Source: Beijerinckiaceae bacterium (GTDB taxonomy: Bacteria; Pseudomonadota; Alphaproteobacteria; Rhizobiales; Beijerinckiaceae). Taken from it: 7,540 nucleotides of DNA. The notes under the pieces are model-generated. The model did no database searches. It was not told where the DNA came from and saw nothing but the letters and a program-made list of their open reading frames with translations. The stretch spans positions 1 through 7,540 of the forward strand of contig CANCSY010000149.1 of the NCBI GenBank assembly GCA_947380915.1. The letters run 5' to 3'. Both the position numbers and the translations under genes were made by a program. Shown one piece after another: positions 6,198 to 7,540 of this stretch; the stretch's first letter is position 1, and each line of letters opens with the position of its first letter.

Positions 6198-7481
6198 TCA
6201 ACGGGGTTTGCGCGGTGGGGCGAAGGCGATTCCCTTCACCACCGCCGCGCCGCCAAATTTCGCCCGCAGCGAATCGACGGCCGCTTCCGTCGCCTTGTCG
6301 CGCGCGGCCCTCGTGTCGACGAGGTCGCCATGATCTGCGTCGGCCGCCTCGCACAGGTCGCTCATGCCGACCCCGATCAGCCGAAAGCGTTCGCCTTTCG
6401 CCTCCTTGTTCAGCAGTTCGCGGGCGGCCTCGAAGATGCGCCCGGCCAGTTGCGTGGGCTGGGGCAGGGCGCGTGCGCGGGTGCGCAGACGAAAATCGGC
6501 GGTCTTGAGCTTCAGGGTCACCGTGCGTCCGGCGATCTCGCCTTTCTTGAGCCGGGCGGAGACCTTCTCGCTGAGCAGGAAAAGCGTCCGCGCAAGAGTT
6601 TCAGGATCGGCGATATCATCATCGAAGGTGGTTTCGGCGGAGGCGCTCTTGGCCTCCCGTTCGGGCTCCACCACGCGGTCGTCGAGGCCGCGCGCCAGCC
6701 GCCACAGGCGTCCGCCTTCCGCGCCATAGCGTCGAAACAGGTCGGTCTGTTCGGCCCGCTGGAGGTCGCCGATGGTGAGGAATCCGTCCTGCCGCAGGCG
6801 CTCCTCCGCCACCTTGCCCACGCCCCAGATAGCGCCCACGGATTTCGGCTCCAGAATTTCCATTGTCTCCGCCTTGCCGATCACGGCGAAGCCGCGGGGC
6901 TTGTCGAGGTCGGAGGCCATCTTCGCCAGAAACTTGCAGTAGCTCAGGCCGACCGAAACGGAGATGCCCACATCCGTCTCGATGCGTTTTGCAAAACGCG
7001 CCAGCGTGACGGCTGGGGATGCGCCATGCAGGCGATCCGTGCCAGTCAGATCCAGGAAGGCCTCGTCGATGGACAGGGGCTCCACCAGCGGCGTCAGGTC
7101 ATGCATCATGGCGCGCACCTGGCGACCAACTTCGCCATATTTCGTCATGTTGGGCCTGATGATCACGGCGTCCGGGCACAAGCTGAGGGCCTTGAACATG
7201 GGCATGGCCGAGCGCACGCCGCTGATGCGGGCGATATAGCAGCAGGTCGAGACTACGCCGCGCCTGCCGCCGCCGATGATCACCGGTTTGTCGCGCAGGC
7301 TGGGGTCGTCGCGCTTCTCTACGGCAGCGTAGAAGGCGTCGCAGTCGATATGGGCCAGACGCAGCTGATGCAGTTCGGCATGGGCGAGGATGCGGGGGGA
7401 GCCGCAGGCCTTGCAGCGGCGCTGGTCGCTGGCCGCAGGGGCCAGGCAGTCACGGCAGAGTGCTGGGAGGGCGGGGGTCAC
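6198..7481 (-). CDS. dinB: DNA polymerase IV (Y-family translesion polymerase) with Cys-rich N-terminus
   Basis: This error-prone polymerase copies past damaged bases. The Y-family signatures are intact: Asp46 in [13 protein letters not shown], and Asp139-Glu140 in [10 protein letters not shown], form the metal-binding carboxylates. Tyr51 lies at the steric-gate position. KPVIIGGG (65-72), [11 protein letters not shown] (75-85), the little-finger onset near 280 and [10 protein letters not shown] (367-376) are further family blocks. The 427-residue protein carries about 40 extra N-terminal residues with C9-x2-C12 and C23-x2-C26, a likely zinc-binding knuckle. No C-terminal QL.LF-type beta-clamp motif is seen; the end is AFAPPRKPR. 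The start codon is GTG at 7481, overlapping the previous gene's TGA by GTGA. The only upstream Shine-Dalgarno-like sequence is GGGG 3 nt away, so translational coupling is likely. No clear LexA box is in the window, but the operon promoter lies outside. Confidence 0.94.
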   Translation of the reverse strand: MTPALPALCRDCLAPAASDQRRCKACGSPRILAHAELHQLRLAHIDCDAFYAAVEKRDDPSLRDKPVIIGGGRRGVVSTCCYIARISGVRSAMPMFKALSLCPDAVIIRPNMTKYGEVGRQVRAMMHDLTPLVEPLSIDEAFLDLTGTDRLHGASPAVTLARFAKRIETDVGISVSVGLSYCKFLAKMASDLDKPRGFAVIGKAETMEILEPKSVGAIWGVGKVAEERLRQDGFLTIGDLQRAEQTDLFRRYGAEGGRLWRLARGLDDRVVEPEREAKSASAETTFDDDIADPETLARTLFLLSEKVSARLKKGEIAGRTVTLKLKTADFRLRTRARALPQPTQLAGRIFEAARELLNKEAKGERFRLIGVGMSDLCEAADADHGDLVDTRAARDKATEAAVDSLRAKFGGAAVVKGIAFAPPRKPR

Positions 7482-7540
7482 GCGCCCCAGTCCGGCTCGG
7501 GACCCGCCAGAATGCGCCGCCCCTTCTCGATGTCGGCGGG
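7478..7540 (-). CDS. C-terminal end of an unidentified gene upstream of dinB (5' part outside window)
   Basis: The frame is open from the window edge and encodes 20 residues ending [13 protein letters not shown] before TGA at 7480-7478. The stop overlaps the dinB GTG start as GTGA, the usual arrangement of translationally coupled genes, which is the main reason to believe this frame is real. Too little is visible to name the product. Confidence 0.6.
   Translation of the reverse strand, partial: PADIEKGRRILAGPEPDWGA

Overview
The window looks like chromosome of an alphaproteobacterium, most likely of the order Hyphomicrobiales (Rhizobiales). The reasons are the high G+C coding DNA, an EipB/DUF1849 envelope protein (a family known from this group) and a DinB polymerase with the Cys-rich N-terminal extension I associate with rhizobial homologues. 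No tRNA, rRNA, insertion sequence, prophage gene or CRISPR array was seen. The genus cannot be named from this sequence.

Layout, left to right. (1) The 3' end of a PDR/VanB-type ferredoxin-dependent reductase runs on the + strand to 454 and is followed by a hairpin terminator. (2) A 1067-residue secreted subtilisin-like (S8) protease lies on the - strand (3736 to 533). It has a propeptide-like N-terminus, a catalytic domain with an EF-hand-like insertion, a PPC-like domain, three 81-residue beta-roll repeats and a type I secretion C-terminus. It is read from a 196-bp leader of only about 22% G+C (my count), the one compositional anomaly here. (3) A two-gene - strand operon, ridA-like then GDPD-like (5197 to 3933), is joined by an ATGA stop/start overlap. 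(4) eipB (5327 to 6190, +) is divergent from ridA. (5) dinB (7481 to 6198, -) is convergent with eipB, with a 7-bp gap. Its GTG start overlaps the stop of an upstream gene, of which only the last 20 codons are visible.

The genes mostly do unrelated jobs: electron transfer to an oxygenase, an exported Ca-dependent protease, imine detoxification with phosphodiester breakdown, envelope integrity, and translesion DNA synthesis. I see no convincing new multi-gene system. The points most worth a second look are the AT-rich leader with its TGTAA dyad, the Ca-binding insertion inside the protease catalytic domain, the 81-residue repeats, and the tight coupling of ridA with the phosphodiesterase gene.
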